NCBI GenBank assembly: GCA_017433405.1
Contig: JAFRHH010000056.1
Span: forward strand, 1-37,253
Reading direction: 5' to 3'
DNA length: 37,253 nucleotides
Origin: Clostridia bacterium
GTDB lineage: Bacteria; Bacillota; Clostridia; Christensenellales; Aristaeellaceae
Below are positions 7,211 through 15,285 of the stretch, in pieces. Positions within the stretch are counted from its first letter, which is position 1, and each line of letters starts with the position of its first letter. The translations under genes were made by a program, and so were the position numbers. A model generated the notes under the pieces. It searched no databases, was not told where the DNA came from, and worked only from the letters and a program-made list of their open reading frames with translations.

Positions 7211-8851
7211 ATGAGCATCATTCAGCGGATTCGCGAATACCGCGAGAGCCACGGAACCCGGTACACCCTGACCCGGCTCGGGCAGAAGACCCGGGAGCGC
7301 GTTTTCGGCACCTATGACCGGAAATTCCGGCGGGAGGCCCCCACGCCGGAGACGCTTCGCGCCCAGCGGCAAAACCCGCCCCCGGCCGGGCTGATCTCCG
7401 TCATCATTCCCGTTTTCAACACGGATCCGGGGATGCTTCGGGCGCTGACGGATTCCCTCGCCGCCCAGAGCTACGGGGCGTTCGAGGCGATCCTCTACGA
7501 CGGGGGCAGCACCCGGAGGGAGACCCTCGGCGTTCTGGAGGAGGCGGAAAAGAAGGATTCCCGGATGCGGGTCATTCACGGGGCGGAAAACCGCGGCATC
7601 AGCGGGAACACCAACGAGGCCCTCCGCCTGGCCCGGGGCGAATACTGCGTACTCTGCGACCACGACGACCTGATCACCCCCGACGCCCTTTTCGAAATCG
7701 CCAAAGTCATCGCGGAGGAGGGGCCGGACCTGATTTACAGCGACGAGGACCGGATTACCCAGAGCGGCCGGCGGCACATGGACCCCCACTACAAGCCGGA
7801 CTACTGCCCCGACAACCTGATTTCCGACAACTATTTCTGTCATCTGACCGCCATCCGGAAGCGCGTTTTGGCGGAAGTCGGCGGACTTCGGAGCGGGTTC
7901 GACGGCAGCCAGGACCACGACCTGTTTCTCCGCGTCGCGGAAAAGACCGACCGGATCCGCCATATTCCCCGGACCCTTTACAGCTGGCGGGAGAACTTCG
8001 GATCCATGAGCCACCGGAACCTTCTGACCTGCCTGGAGAACGGATGCCGCGCCGTTGAGGAGCACGAGGCGCGGATGGGCCGAAAGGTCGGCGCCGCCGC
8101 CGTCAATAAGGAGATCCGCCTCTGGTACGAGATCGATCCGGGCGCCTCCGTCGAAGCTCTGATCTGGGGCGGGGAGGAGGAGGAATGCGAAGCCTGCATG
8201 GGGGAGCTGGCCTTCCTGACCCAATGGGGTAAGCTCAGCGGCGTTCTGATTTCCGGGAACGGGAAGGACCGTTGGAAGCTGATCAACGAGGCCGCCCGGG
8301 AGAGCGAGGCGGACTACCTGCTCCTCATGGAGGCGGAAGTCGGCGGGATGAACCGGCATTTCCTCCGGGAGATGATCATGTACGCCCAGCGGGAGGACGT
8401 TTTCGCCGTCAGCCCCATCCTCACCGACCGGAAGGACCGCATCACCCACGGCGGATACGCCCTCGGCATGGCGGGCATCGCCGCCTGCGTCAACGAGGGC
8501 ATGCGCCGGACCGCCGGGGGATGGCACGACATGATGAACAAGGTTCACAACGTCAGCGCCGTCAGCCTCTGCTGCTGTCTCGTCCGGCGGAGCGGATGGA
8601 TCGACCTTTCGGAGGAATACGAGGGCGGCCTCGTCAGCGTCGACTGGGCCATGAAGGCCCGGGAGGCCGGAAAGCGCTTCGTCATCACCCCGCACGCAAC
8701 CGCCCGGCGGGAAAGGGATCCGATGCTCCTCAGCGGGAGGGGGCGGAATCCCGCGGACGTCGAGCGGTTCGCGAAACGGTGGGGCCCGGCGGTCTGCGAT
8801 CCCTGCTACAGCCCCCGGTTCCGGCGGGATCGGGCGAATTACCGCTATTGA
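7211..8851 (+). CDS. Family 2 glycosyltransferase with two GT-A-like domains
   Basis: A 546-residue cytoplasmic protein; ATG 7211 was chosen because an AAGAAGG motif precedes it and the upstream extension is not protein-like. The N-terminal GT2 domain starts at about residue 60 (ISVIIPVFNTDPGMLRAL). It carries the nucleotide-sugar acidic motif DHDD (CVLCDHDDLITPDALF) and IYSDEDRI, typical of rhamnan/cell-wall polysaccharide glycosyltransferases, with an acceptor-side SQDHDLFLRVAE motif. The second half (about 315-530) looks like a degenerate second GT2 domain: YLLLMEAEVGGMNRHFLREM stands where a DxD would be expected, then ITHGGYALGM, and it ends in CDPCYSPRF, close to the DPYYNPN ending of two-domain enzymes. 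It probably builds a surface polysaccharide. Repeat copy A starts immediately after its stop. Confidence 0.88.
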   Translation: MSIIQRIREYRESHGTRYTLTRLGQKTRERVFGTYDRKFRREAPTPETLRAQRQNPPPAGLISVIIPVFNTDPGMLRALTDSLAAQSYGAFEAILYDGGSTRRETLGVLEEAEKKDSRMRVIHGAENRGISGNTNEALRLARGEYCVLCDHDDLITPDALFEIAKVIAEEGPDLIYSDEDRITQSGRRHMDPHYKPDYCPDNLISDNYFCHLTAIRKRVLAEVGGLRSGFDGSQDHDLFLRVAEKTDRIRHIPRTLYSWRENFGSMSHRNLLTCLENGCRAVEEHEARMGRKVGAAAVNKEIRLWYEIDPGASVEALIWGGEEEECEACMGELAFLTQWGKLSGVLISGNGKDRWKLINEAARESEADYLLLMEAEVGGMNRHFLREMIMYAQREDVFAVSPILTDRKDRITHGGYALGMAGIAACVNEGMRRTAGGWHDMMNKVHNVSAVSLCCCLVRRSGWIDLSEEYEGGLVSVDWAMKAREAGKRFVITPHATARRERDPMLLSGRGRNPADVERFAKRWGPAVCDPCYSPRFRRDRANYRY

Positions 8852-8943
8852 GACAGATTTTGTCCGCGAACACGCAAGCGAAGCGGTTACAAAATCGTCA
8901 TCTGTCACAGAATGGCCGACGTGAACTGCCGTTCACAGAAGAA
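8852..8943 (+). repeat. SD-carrying repeat, copy A
   Basis: It starts at the base after the glycosyltransferase stop. Stem 1 is GATTTTGT (8856-8863) with ACAAAATC (8889-8896), inner CCGC/GCGG (8864-8867/8883-8886) and an inner CGC-AA-GCG hairpin. Stem 2 is a perfect GTGAAC-TGCC-GTTCAC (8921-8936). The core is altered (ATCTGTCACAG) and the terminal AGAGGAG is decayed to AGAAGAA. A promoter follows at 8946, so this copy probably lies in the 3' region of the upstream gene rather than the leuS leader. Confidence 0.85.
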
Positions 8944-8945
8944 TC

Positions 8946-8975
8946 TTGAAGAGGGAAAGGGTTTTATGCTATGAT
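8946..8975 (+). promoter_or_regulatory. Promoter for leuS
   Basis: TTGAAG (8946-8951), an 18-base spacer and TATGAT (8970-8975). The predicted start near 8982 lies after the ATG at 8971, which supports ATG 9013 as the leuS start. No T-box leader sequence (AGGGTGG-type) is visible. Confidence 0.5.
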
Positions 8976-9012
8976 GGCAGACGAACAAAGAATAAGGACC
9001 GGTGAAGGCAAG

Positions 9013-11436
9013 ATGGAGCGCAAATACGACCCGAAAACGATCGAAAAGAAATGGCAGCAATACTGGGAGGAGCACAAGACCTTCCACACGGACGTATGGG
9101 ATTTTTCCAGACCCAAATTCTACGCCCTCGACATGTTCCCCTATCCCAGCGGCGTCGGCCTGCACGCCGGGCATCCCGAGGGATACACCGCAACGGATAT
9201 CGTCAGCCGGATGAAGCGCATGCAGGGTTACAACGTCCTGCATCCCATGGGGTACGACAGCTTCGGCCTTCCGGCGGAGCAGTACGCCATCAGCACCGGA
9301 AACCATCCGGAAGGCTTCACCGCCCACAACATCGAAACCTTCAGCCGCCAGCTCAGGGAGCTCGGCTTCGACTACGACTGGGACAAGATGATCGCCACCA
9401 GCGATCCCTCCTTTTACCGGTGGACCCAGTGGATCTTCAAGCAGCTTTATCTCGACGGATACGCCCAGTACATCGACATGCCCGTCAACTGGTGCGAAGA
9501 GCTCGGTACCGTACTGAGCAACGACGAGGTCATCGACGGGAAGAGCGAGCGGGGCGGGTATCCCGTCGTCCGCAAAAACATGAAGCAGTGGGTGATCAAC
9601 CAGCCCGCCTTCGCCGAGAAGCTGCTCGAGGGCCTCGAGGAAATCGACTGGCCCGAGAGCACCAAGGACATGCAGCGCCACTGGATCGGCAGGAGCGAGG
9701 GCGTCGAGGTTGAGTTTCAGATTCAGGGCGGGGGCAGCTTCCGCATCTTTACCACCTGCATCGAGACGATCTACGGCGTAACCTTCATGGTGCTGGCGCC
9801 GGACGGACAGCTGGTTCAGGAGCTGATGCCCCGGATCCGGAATCAGGAAGAGGTCAAGGCCTATATCGAGGAAACCCGGAAGAAAAACGACATGGACCGG
9901 ACGGAGCTCAACAAGGGCAAAACCGGATGCCGCCTCGAAGGCGTCAGGTGCATCAACCCCGCCAACGGGAAGGAGGCCGAGCTTTTCATCGGCGACTTCG
10001 TCCTCGCCAGCTACGGCACCGGCGCCGTCATGGCCGTGCCCAGCCACGACCAGCGGGACTTCGAATACGCCGTCGCCCACGGGATCGACATGATCCAGGT
10101 CATCGGCGGCGCGGATGTCAGCGAGCATGCCTTCGAAAAGCAGGACTACCTCGGAAAAGGCTGCCGGCTCATGAACAGCGAGGAGTTCACCGGGATGACC
10201 GTCGAGGAGGCCAAGGAGGCCATTACCGCCAAGCTCGAAAAAATGGGCGTCGCGAAGCGGACCGTGAACTACCACTTCCGCGAATGGATCTTCGCCCGGC
10301 AGCGGTACTGGGGGGAGCCCGTTCCCATGGTTCACCGGGAGGACGGGAGCCTTTATCCCCTGCCGGACGACGAGCTGCCGCTGGTGCTGCCGGAGCTGGA
10401 GGACTACAGGGGGCGGAACGGAAAGGCCCCACTCGAGAACGCCGAGGAATGGAAGCATTACGACCGCCACGGCGTCCGGGGCACCCGGGAGACCAGCACC
10501 ATGCCCGGTTCCGCCGGATCCAGCTGGTACTACCTGCGCTACATCGACCCGAAGAACGAGACGGAATTCGCCAACCAGGAGCTTCTGAAGCACTGGATGC
10601 CCGTCGACCTGTATATCGGCGGGCCGGAGCACGCCGTCGGCCACCTGATGTACAGCCGGATCTGGAACCGGTTCCTCTACGACAAGGGGCTCAGCCCCGT
10701 CAAGGAGCCCTTTAAAAAGCTCGTGCACCAGGGGATGATCCTCGGGGAGAACGGCATCAAGATGGGAAAACGCTTTCCCGAATTCGTCGTCAACCCCAGC
10801 GACATCGTTCGGGACTACGGGGCGGATACCCTCCGGCTTTACGAAATGTTCATGGGGCCCCTCGAGGTCTCCAAGCCCTGGAGCAGACAGGGCGTCGAGG
10901 GCGCCCGGAAATTCCTGAACCGGGTCTGGACCTTCTTCACCAACGAGGAAAACATGACCGCGGAAAACGACGGAACCCTGGACAAGGTTTTCCACCAGAC
11001 GGTTAAGAAGGTGACCGAGGATTTCGAAAGCCTCGGCTTCAATACCGCCATCAGCCAGATGATGATCTTCGTCAACGCCTGCTACAAGGCCGGGAAATGC
11101 CCGAAGACCTACGCGGAAGCCTTCGTTAAAATGCTCAGCTGCGTCTGCCCCCATATCGGGGAGGAGATGTGGAGCATCCTGGGCCACGGGGAAAGCCTCG
11201 CCCGCGAGCCCTGGCCGGAATGGGACGAGAGCGCCCTCCGGGAGGACACCATTCAGATTCCCGTCCAGGTCAACGGCAAGGTTCGGGCCACCGTCGAGAT
11301 CGGCGTCAGCGAGGAGCAGGACAGCGTACTCGAAAAGGCCCACGCCATGAAGAACGTTCAGACCTTCCTCGCCGGAAAAACCGTCGTCAAGGAGATCTAT
11401 ATCAAAGGCCGGATCGTCAATATCGTCGTCAAATAA
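9013..11436 (+). CDS. leuS: Leucyl-tRNA synthetase
   Basis: An 807-residue class I aminoacyl-tRNA synthetase that charges tRNA-Leu in the cytoplasm. It opens with the family start MERKYDPKTIEKKWQQYWEE, and the HIGH-type motif is HAGH at about residue 50 (PYPSGVGLHAGHPEG). The editing (CP1) insertion runs from about 225 to 420 and keeps GTGAVMAVPSHDQRD. The catalytic KMSKS loop is KMGKR (about 582), followed by the typical NPSDIVRDYGADTLRLYEMFMGPL and an anticodon-binding C-terminus. The editing-site motif usually written TTRPDT reads TTCIET at about 247-252. Start ATG 9013 fits the family and the promoter at 8946; the ATGs at 8971/8974 would precede the predicted transcript. The gene is alone in its transcript, with a terminator at 11530. 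Confidence 0.97.
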   Translation: MERKYDPKTIEKKWQQYWEEHKTFHTDVWDFSRPKFYALDMFPYPSGVGLHAGHPEGYTATDIVSRMKRMQGYNVLHPMGYDSFGLPAEQYAISTGNHPEGFTAHNIETFSRQLRELGFDYDWDKMIATSDPSFYRWTQWIFKQLYLDGYAQYIDMPVNWCEELGTVLSNDEVIDGKSERGGYPVVRKNMKQWVINQPAFAEKLLEGLEEIDWPESTKDMQRHWIGRSEGVEVEFQIQGGGSFRIFTTCIETIYGVTFMVLAPDGQLVQELMPRIRNQEEVKAYIEETRKKNDMDRTELNKGKTGCRLEGVRCINPANGKEAELFIGDFVLASYGTGAVMAVPSHDQRDFEYAVAHGIDMIQVIGGADVSEHAFEKQDYLGKGCRLMNSEEFTGMTVEEAKEAITAKLEKMGVAKRTVNYHFREWIFARQRYWGEPVPMVHREDGSLYPLPDDELPLVLPELEDYRGRNGKAPLENAEEWKHYDRHGVRGTRETSTMPGSAGSSWYYLRYIDPKNETEFANQELLKHWMPVDLYIGGPEHAVGHLMYSRIWNRFLYDKGLSPVKEPFKKLVHQGMILGENGIKMGKRFPEFVVNPSDIVRDYGADTLRLYEMFMGPLEVSKPWSRQGVEGARKFLNRVWTFFTNEENMTAENDGTLDKVFHQTVKKVTEDFESLGFNTAISQMMIFVNACYKAGKCPKTYAEAFVKMLSCVCPHIGEEMWSILGHGESLAREPWPEWDESALREDTIQIPVQVNGKVRATVEIGVSEEQDSVLEKAHAMKNVQTFLAGKTVVKEIYIKGRIVNIVVK

Positions 11437-11477
11437 GACAGAAAAAGACAAGGCGGGCGGGCGGAATCCGTCCGAGA

Positions 11478-11530
11478 GATCGCCGTCCGTTTAGACAGAA
11501 AACGGCAAAGACGGCGCGCCGCCTCATCGC
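11478..11530 (+). repeat. Possible degenerate copy of the SD-carrying repeat
   Basis: AGATCGCCGTCCG followed by TTTAGACAGAA and GGCAAAGACGG resembles the conserved core (AAATCGTCATCCGGACAGAATGGCAGACG), with an insertion shared with copy E (TTTAGACAGAA). No complete stems remain and no start codon follows. Confidence 0.3.
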
Positions 11531-11558
11531 GGTAGGGAGCAGTCCCTGCCGCCTTTTT
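11530..11558 (+). terminator. Intrinsic terminator downstream of leuS
   Basis: GGTAGGGA (11531-11538), loop GCAG and TCCCTGCC (11543-11550) form a stem, which closes with an extra C-G pair. CCTTTTT follows. A second weaker hairpin, the CCTTCCCGGGAAGG palindrome (11597-11610) followed by TTTTCTTTT, lies just downstream. Confidence 0.75.
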
Positions 11559-11675
11559 CTTCCCTGGGAAGAACCCGCTTATCTTCCGAAGGATTTCCTT
11601 CCCGGGAAGGTTTTCTTTTCTTTGAATATTTACATTTTCTTTAAGCAATCCGGCGAAAATATTTCCAAAATTATG

Positions 11676-11704
11676 TTGACAATGTTACAGGAATTTAATA
11701 AAAT
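11676..11704 (+). promoter_or_regulatory. Promoter for the SH3/peptidoglycan-binding protein gene
   Basis: TTGACA (11676-11681) and TAAAAT (11699-11704) are spaced by 17 bases in a locally AT-rich stretch. The leader to ATG 11754 is about 45 bases. The rest of the 317-base gap between leuS and this gene holds the two hairpins and the doubtful repeat copy described separately. Confidence 0.8.
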
Positions 11705-11753
11705 AATCATGTATCGGAATATTTCCGCGAAACGAGCGCGAGGTGATTAGAAC

Positions 11754-13649
11754 ATGACAAAAATCCATCGCAGGATCCTGGCCCTGACCCTGGCGCTGAT
11801 GACAGCGGCAGCCCTGCTTCCCGGATTCCTGATGAAGCCGGCGGCCGCGGAAAGCGACCTGGGGATCACCACCGCGGACAAGGTGAACCTGCGCATCTAT
11901 GCCAGCCCGAAGGCCGGCTACATCGTCCGGCTGCCGGCGCAATATGTCTGCACCGTCCTGAGCGAAACCGACCAGGAGGGCTATCACTGGTTCCAGGTTA
12001 CCTGCGTCGATCCGGAGAGTCCGACCGGAAGAACCCAGACCGGATATATCCGGGGGGACTGCTTTCGCCGGCTGACGGACGAGGAAGCCGCCAACTATAC
12101 CAAGACCGGGACCGCCTCGGGCGGCTCAGGCGACGCCGTCAACACGAACACGTCCGTCGAGGGCATGTACGGGATTGTCGTCAACGGCAGCGGCGTCAAC
12201 GTACGCCAGGGGCCCGGAACCATGTACCGCAGCCTGCTGAAGCTGAACCGGGGGGATACCGTGACCATTCTCGAGGCGCCCTCCATCAAGAACAGCAGCG
12301 AAACCTTCTATAAAATTCAGACCGGCAGCACCGTCGGCTACATCATGTCCACCTTCCTGCAGGAGAGCGGAGCTCCCGCGCCGGTGCCTTCCCCCACCTC
12401 CGCCCCGTCCCCCACGGACGTCGTCGGATACGTCATGACGACCATGAGCGGCGTCAATCTTCGGGCCACCATGGGCGGCACCGTGATCCGCCAGCTCGGG
12501 AAGGGGGAAACCTATCCCTATCTTCTGGCGCCGACCAAGAAGGGCGGCTACACCTGGTATTTCGTTCAGGCCGGGAACAACCGGGGCTATCTCCGCAACG
12601 ACGTCGTCAAGGTCGTCGGCAGCTCCCCCGATACCCCCACCGCCGCCCCGACCGCCACGCCAGCCGACAACACCGGCTATGTCATTACCACCGCCGGCGG
12701 CGTCAACCTGCGCAAGAACGCCGGGTTCACCGATCCCATCGGACGGGTGGACCGGGGCGTTATCCTTCCCTACTATGAAACCAGCGTCGTCAAGGACGTC
12801 ACCTGGTTCCAGGTGGTTCATCCCACCCTCGGCACCGGATGGCTCCACGGCAGCTATGTCGCCACCTGCGACGAGAAGGGCAACCGGACGATCGATCCCA
12901 ACGGCGGAAACAGCGGCAGCAGCAATTCAGCCCAGGAAGCCAGCTACAACACCCTGAAGGTCGGATCCACCGGCGACGCGGTGCTGAACCTGACGACGGA
13001 GCTCAAGAACCAGGGCTACTACAAGGGATCGGTCACGCGGAACTACACCACCACCGTCGCCAACGCCGTTCGCGCCTTCCAGCGGGACAAGGGGCTGACC
13101 GTCGACGGCGTCGCCGGCGCCGCCACCCAGCACAAGCTCTACGGCACCGTACCCATCGGCGCCGGCGACAACAGCAACCTGGAATTCGTCATGTATCCCG
13201 CCGAGAAGATCGACTGGTACAACGGCGGCATCAACGAACTCTGGGCCCGGGGCGACAACTACAAGGTATACGACGTCAAGACCGGCATCGTCTGGTGGGC
13301 CCACCGGTGGGCCGGCGGATACCACGTCGACGCCGAACCCCTGACCGCGGCGGATACCGCCCGGCTCTGCAAGAGCTACGGCGTGACCACCGCCCAGGAA
13401 ATCGCCGACAAGAACCTGTGGCAGCGGCGGCCACTGCTGGTCACCATCGGAACGAGAACCTTCGCCTGCTCCCTGTACGGCGTGCCGCACAACTATCCGG
13501 AAGGCGACACGATTTCCACCAACGAATTCAAGGGGCAGCTGTGCATCCATTTCACCAACAGCCGGACCCACACCGGAAGCTCCGTCGACAAATACCATAC
13601 CGAGGCCATCGAATACGCCTGGGAAAACGCGCCGAACGGACACAAATAA
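11754..13649 (+). CDS. Secreted multi-SH3 and peptidoglycan-binding protein with a His-rich C-terminal domain
   Basis: A 631-residue exported protein. The signal peptide (1-31, ending PAAA) is followed by four SH3b-like modules, each with a VNLR or VNVR core, at about 40-105, 135-205, 225-285 and 305-370. They are joined by Pro/Thr/Ser linkers (PSPTSAPSPT, TPTAAPTATP). A peptidoglycan-binding type-1 domain follows at about 398-455 (LKVGSTGDAVLNLTTEL ... AVRAFQRDKGLTVDGVAGAAT). The C-terminal 170 residues contain GIVWWAHRWAGGYHVDAEPL, SLYGVPHNYPEGD and CIHFTNSRTHTG...DKYHTEAIEYAW, rich in His and Cys. This suggests a metal-dependent or thiol-based cell-wall enzyme, though the family is not named here. 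Start ATG 11754 has GAGGTGATT eight bases upstream. The gene has its own promoter and terminator. Confidence 0.9.
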   Translation: MTKIHRRILALTLALMTAAALLPGFLMKPAAAESDLGITTADKVNLRIYASPKAGYIVRLPAQYVCTVLSETDQEGYHWFQVTCVDPESPTGRTQTGYIRGDCFRRLTDEEAANYTKTGTASGGSGDAVNTNTSVEGMYGIVVNGSGVNVRQGPGTMYRSLLKLNRGDTVTILEAPSIKNSSETFYKIQTGSTVGYIMSTFLQESGAPAPVPSPTSAPSPTDVVGYVMTTMSGVNLRATMGGTVIRQLGKGETYPYLLAPTKKGGYTWYFVQAGNNRGYLRNDVVKVVGSSPDTPTAAPTATPADNTGYVITTAGGVNLRKNAGFTDPIGRVDRGVILPYYETSVVKDVTWFQVVHPTLGTGWLHGSYVATCDEKGNRTIDPNGGNSGSSNSAQEASYNTLKVGSTGDAVLNLTTELKNQGYYKGSVTRNYTTTVANAVRAFQRDKGLTVDGVAGAATQHKLYGTVPIGAGDNSNLEFVMYPAEKIDWYNGGINELWARGDNYKVYDVKTGIVWWAHRWAGGYHVDAEPLTAADTARLCKSYGVTTAQEIADKNLWQRRPLLVTIGTRTFACSLYGVPHNYPEGDTISTNEFKGQLCIHFTNSRTHTGSSVDKYHTEAIEYAWENAPNGHK

Positions 13650-13708
13650 ACCCGGACAACGGAACCGGGAACAGCCGGATGAAATAGCCGGAGCAACACA
13701 TCAACCCG

Positions 13709-13743
13709 GGAAGCAGGGCACAGGAAAGCGCCCTGCTTCCTTT
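13709..13743 (+). terminator. Intrinsic terminator after the SH3 protein gene
   Basis: A perfect 11-bp stem, GGAAGCAGGGC (13709-13719) with GCCCTGCTTCC (13730-13740), is followed by TTT. The T-run is short but the stem is strong. The remaining bases to radA at 13876 show no further clear signal apart from the radA ribosome binding site. Confidence 0.7.
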
Positions 13744-13875
13744 CCGTATCGGCAGGAAATAGCACGGGGTTCGGAGAATATTCTCGGGGCGGACTGAAAT
13801 GGTTCGGAGGAATCAACGGATTCATCGGCTTCCGGGGATTCAAAGGGTTTTTTAAAGATTCAGGAGGTTTCAGGC

Positions 13876-15246
13876 ATGGCCAGCAAAGCCAAGGTATGCT
13901 ACGCCTGCAGCGCATGCGGATACGAGACGCCGAAATGGGTCGGGCGATGCCCGGGCTGCGGCGCGTGGAACACGCTGGAGGAAAGCGTTTCCGCCGTTCC
14001 GGAAAAAGCCGCCGCCCGGCCCGCCAAACAGCGGCCCGGCACCGGCGCCCGGGCGATGCTCCTCAAGGACATTCCCGAGGATACCACGATTCGGATTTCC
14101 ACGGAGATCAGCGAGCTGGACCGGGTTCTCGGCGGCGGCATCGTCGAGGGCGGGCTGATGCTCATCGGCGGGGATCCCGGGATCGGAAAGAGCACCCTGC
14201 TTCTTCAGACCTGCGCCCATCTCGCCCGGCAGGGAAAGCGCGTTTTATACGTCAGCGGGGAGGAATCCGCCCGCCAGATCAAGCTGCGGGCCTCCCGGCT
14301 CGGGATCCGGGAGGATATTCACGTCCTCGCCGAAAATGCGCTGGATGAGGTCGAAAACCGCCTTCGGGAGCTTCAGCCCGACGCGGCCGTCATCGACAGC
14401 ATTCAGACCATGTACCGGCCGGAGATGGCCTCGGCGCCGGGGAGCGTTTCCCAGATTCGGGAGGGCACCAGCCTGATCATGCGCCTCTGCAAGGAGACGG
14501 GAACGAGCATTTTTCTTGTCGGCCACGTTACGAAGGACGGCGCCATCGCCGGGCCCCGGATGCTGGAGCACATGGTCGACGTGGTTCTTTATTTCGAGGG
14601 AGACCGGCAACAGGACTACCGGCTGCTGCGGGCCGTGAAGAACCGGTTTGGGAGCGTCAACGAGCTGGGGGTGTTCCGCATGACCGGATCGGGCATGCAG
14701 ACCGTCGAAAACCCCAGCGAGGAGCTGCTGAGCCACCGGGCCAAGGGCGCCAGCGGAAGCTGCGTGTTCTGCGGGCTGGAGGGCTCCCGGCCCCTGCTGT
14801 GCGACGTCCAGGCGCTGACCAGCCCCACCTATTACGGAACGCCGCGGCGCACCGTCAACGGCGCCGACGCCGGACGGATCGCGCTGCTGCTGGCGGTGCT
14901 GGAGAAGCGGGCCAGCCAGCGGACCTATAACCAGGACGTTTACATCAACGTCGCGGGCGGGCTCGAGCTGAGCGAGCCAGCCGCCGATCTGGCCCTTTGC
15001 ACCGCCGTTGCCAGCAGCCTCAAGGACCGGACCCTTCCCCCGGAGGTCGCCGTCATGGGCGAGGTCGGGCTGGCCGGCGAGGTGCGGACGATTCCCCAGT
15101 GCGAACGGCGCATCAGCGAATGCGCCCGGCTGGGTTTCACCACCGTGATCATTCCCCGGTCAAACGCCAGGCGGATTCAGGCGCCGGAGGGCGTCCGGAT
15201 CATCGGCGTCGATACCGTCGCCCAGACGCTGAGCGTCCTTTTCTGA
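13876..15246 (+). CDS. radA: DNA repair protein RadA
   Basis: A 456-residue cytoplasmic ATPase, a RecA-like branch-migration helicase that helps process recombination intermediates. An N-terminal C4 zinc finger (CSACGYETPKWVGRCPGCGAW), a Walker A motif GGDPGIGKSTLL near residue 96, the RadA-specific KNRFG motif (about 254) and a C-terminal Lon-protease-like domain are all present and in order. Length is normal. AGGAGG lies seven bases before ATG 13876. The stop at 15244-15246 is followed at once by repeat copy B, which supplies the ribosome binding site of yacL, so radA and yacL are probably co-transcribed. In Bacillus disA sits between them; here it does not. Confidence 0.97.
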   Translation: MASKAKVCYACSACGYETPKWVGRCPGCGAWNTLEESVSAVPEKAAARPAKQRPGTGARAMLLKDIPEDTTIRISTEISELDRVLGGGIVEGGLMLIGGDPGIGKSTLLLQTCAHLARQGKRVLYVSGEESARQIKLRASRLGIREDIHVLAENALDEVENRLRELQPDAAVIDSIQTMYRPEMASAPGSVSQIREGTSLIMRLCKETGTSIFLVGHVTKDGAIAGPRMLEHMVDVVLYFEGDRQQDYRLLRAVKNRFGSVNELGVFRMTGSGMQTVENPSEELLSHRAKGASGSCVFCGLEGSRPLLCDVQALTSPTYYGTPRRTVNGADAGRIALLLAVLEKRASQRTYNQDVYINVAGGLELSEPAADLALCTAVASSLKDRTLPPEVAVMGEVGLAGEVRTIPQCERRISECARLGFTTVIIPRSNARRIQAPEGVRIIGVDTVAQTLSVLF

Positions 15247-15247
15247 T

Positions 15248-15276
15248 CAGACGTGAATTACCATTCACAGAGGAGG
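15248..15276 (+). repeat. SD-carrying repeat, copy B (3' part only)
   Basis: Only CAGACG, the second hairpin (GTGAAT-TACC-ATTCAC, 15253-15268) and the terminal AGAGGAGG (15269-15276) are present. They begin two bases after the radA stop. The hairpin differs from most copies at both sides of one pair (T-A for C-G), preserving pairing. AGGAGG lies nine bases before the yacL start. Confidence 0.85.
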
Positions 15277-15285
15277 AAAACCACG

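Noticed and set aside
7130-8908. 592-residue open frame on the minus strand
   Set aside because: Antisense of the glycosyltransferase gene, Pro/Gly/Val-rich shadow.
8852-9012. T-box leader for leuS
   Set aside because: No T-box sequence or specifier-loop architecture; the structured part is repeat copy A and a promoter lies after it.
8971-9012. N-terminal extension of LeuRS from ATG 8971
   Set aside because: The likely transcription start lies after this ATG and the family N-terminus begins at 9013.
8905-11451. 848-residue open frame on the minus strand
   Set aside because: Exact antisense of leuS, which is unmistakable; no ribosome binding site and no recognisable motifs.
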